Shown: positions 5,247-5,353 of the stretch, in pieces
Position numbering within the stretch: the stretch's first letter is position 1
Layout of the letters: each line of letters opens with the position of its first letter
Assembly (NCBI GenBank): GCA_018882545.1
Contig: VERS01000190.1
Span: 1-5,353 of the forward strand
Length of the DNA stretch: 5,353 bases
Origin: Mycobacterium sp.
GTDB lineage: Bacteria > Actinomycetota > Actinomycetes > Mycobacteriales > Mycobacteriaceae
Reading direction: 5' to 3'
The notes under the pieces: model-generated
The model's input: only the letters and a program-made list of their open reading frames with translations
What the model was told of the DNA's origin: nothing
Database searches by the model: none
Made by a program: the position numbers and the translations under genes

Positions 5247-5353
5247 GCCCGAGGACCCGCAGCGCGTTGCCCTTGAGGATCATCGGGACCACCGCCGGAT
5301 CGAGTTCGAGGGCGTCGAAGTCAGAACGCCATCGCTGCACCGTGATGTAGGGG
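5227..5353 (-). CDS. C-terminal fragment of probable amidohydrolase-2 family enzyme (rest outside window)
   Basis: The - strand is open from the window edge (first full codon 5352-5350) to a TGA at 5229-5227, giving 41 residues. They read as the typical end of a TIM-barrel metal-dependent amidohydrolase of the Amidohydro_2 type: R-W-x-S-D-F-D-A-L-E-L-D, followed by I-L-K-G-N-A-L-R-V-L-G-L and a short tail. The 'I-L-x-G-N-A-x-R-x-L-G-L' ending is characteristic of this family (decarboxylases and hydrolases acting on ring or lactone substrates). The metal-binding residues lie upstream and are not visible, so activity and substrate cannot be judged. The last 20 bases overlap the end of the channel gene on the opposite strand. 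Codon usage matches the neighbours. Confidence 0.72.
   Translation of the reverse strand, partial: PYITVQRWRSDFDALELDPAVVPMILKGNALRVLGLTGDRR

Overview
The window reads as chromosomal DNA from a high-GC actinobacterium, most likely a non-tuberculous Mycobacterium/Mycolicibacterium. The reasons are the strong G/C bias at third codon positions, an LpqN-like mycobacterial-style lipoprotein, TAnnnT -10 boxes placed 6-7 bases before start codons (the leaderless layout common in mycobacteria), and very tight gene packing. No mobile element, tRNA, rRNA or CRISPR array is visible. Every stretch is coding except two short spacers, at 2947-3027 and 3442-3521.

Left third (+ strand): the 3' part of a carotenoid cleavage oxygenase gene (1-1410, start outside the window) runs through a GTGA stop/start overlap into a regulator gene (1407-2342). 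The regulator is an unusual tandem protein: two complete HxlR-type winged helices, each followed by the same H-x2-C-x9-C-x2-C cluster, which looks like a duplicated metal-site module. The two genes are probably co-transcribed and translationally coupled. The obvious hypothesis is that the regulator responds to the substrate or aldehyde product of the oxygenase.

Middle (- strand): a small four-helix membrane protein (3441-3028) lies upstream of an LpqN-like secreted lipoprotein (2946-2311). The 81-base spacer between them holds a strong hairpin just downstream of a candidate -10 box, so the lipoprotein may have its own promoter as well as read-through. The lipoprotein gene overlaps the regulator gene tail-to-tail by 32 bases.

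Right half (+ strand): a 574-residue two-TM potassium channel (3522-5246) has an RCK (TrkA-like) regulatory module on each side of the pore. The first nucleotide-binding motif is degenerate and the second is canonical. It diverges from the small membrane protein gene across 80 bases, and both start codons look leaderless. Its end overlaps by 20 bases the tail of a convergent gene on the - strand, of which only 41 C-terminal codons are present (probable amidohydrolase-2 family).

The clearest unusual items are the duplicated HxlR/metal-site regulator coupled to a carotenoid oxygenase, and the RCK-pore-RCK channel with one apparently inactive nucleotide site. Neither is proven to be undescribed; homologues of both probably exist in related actinobacteria.
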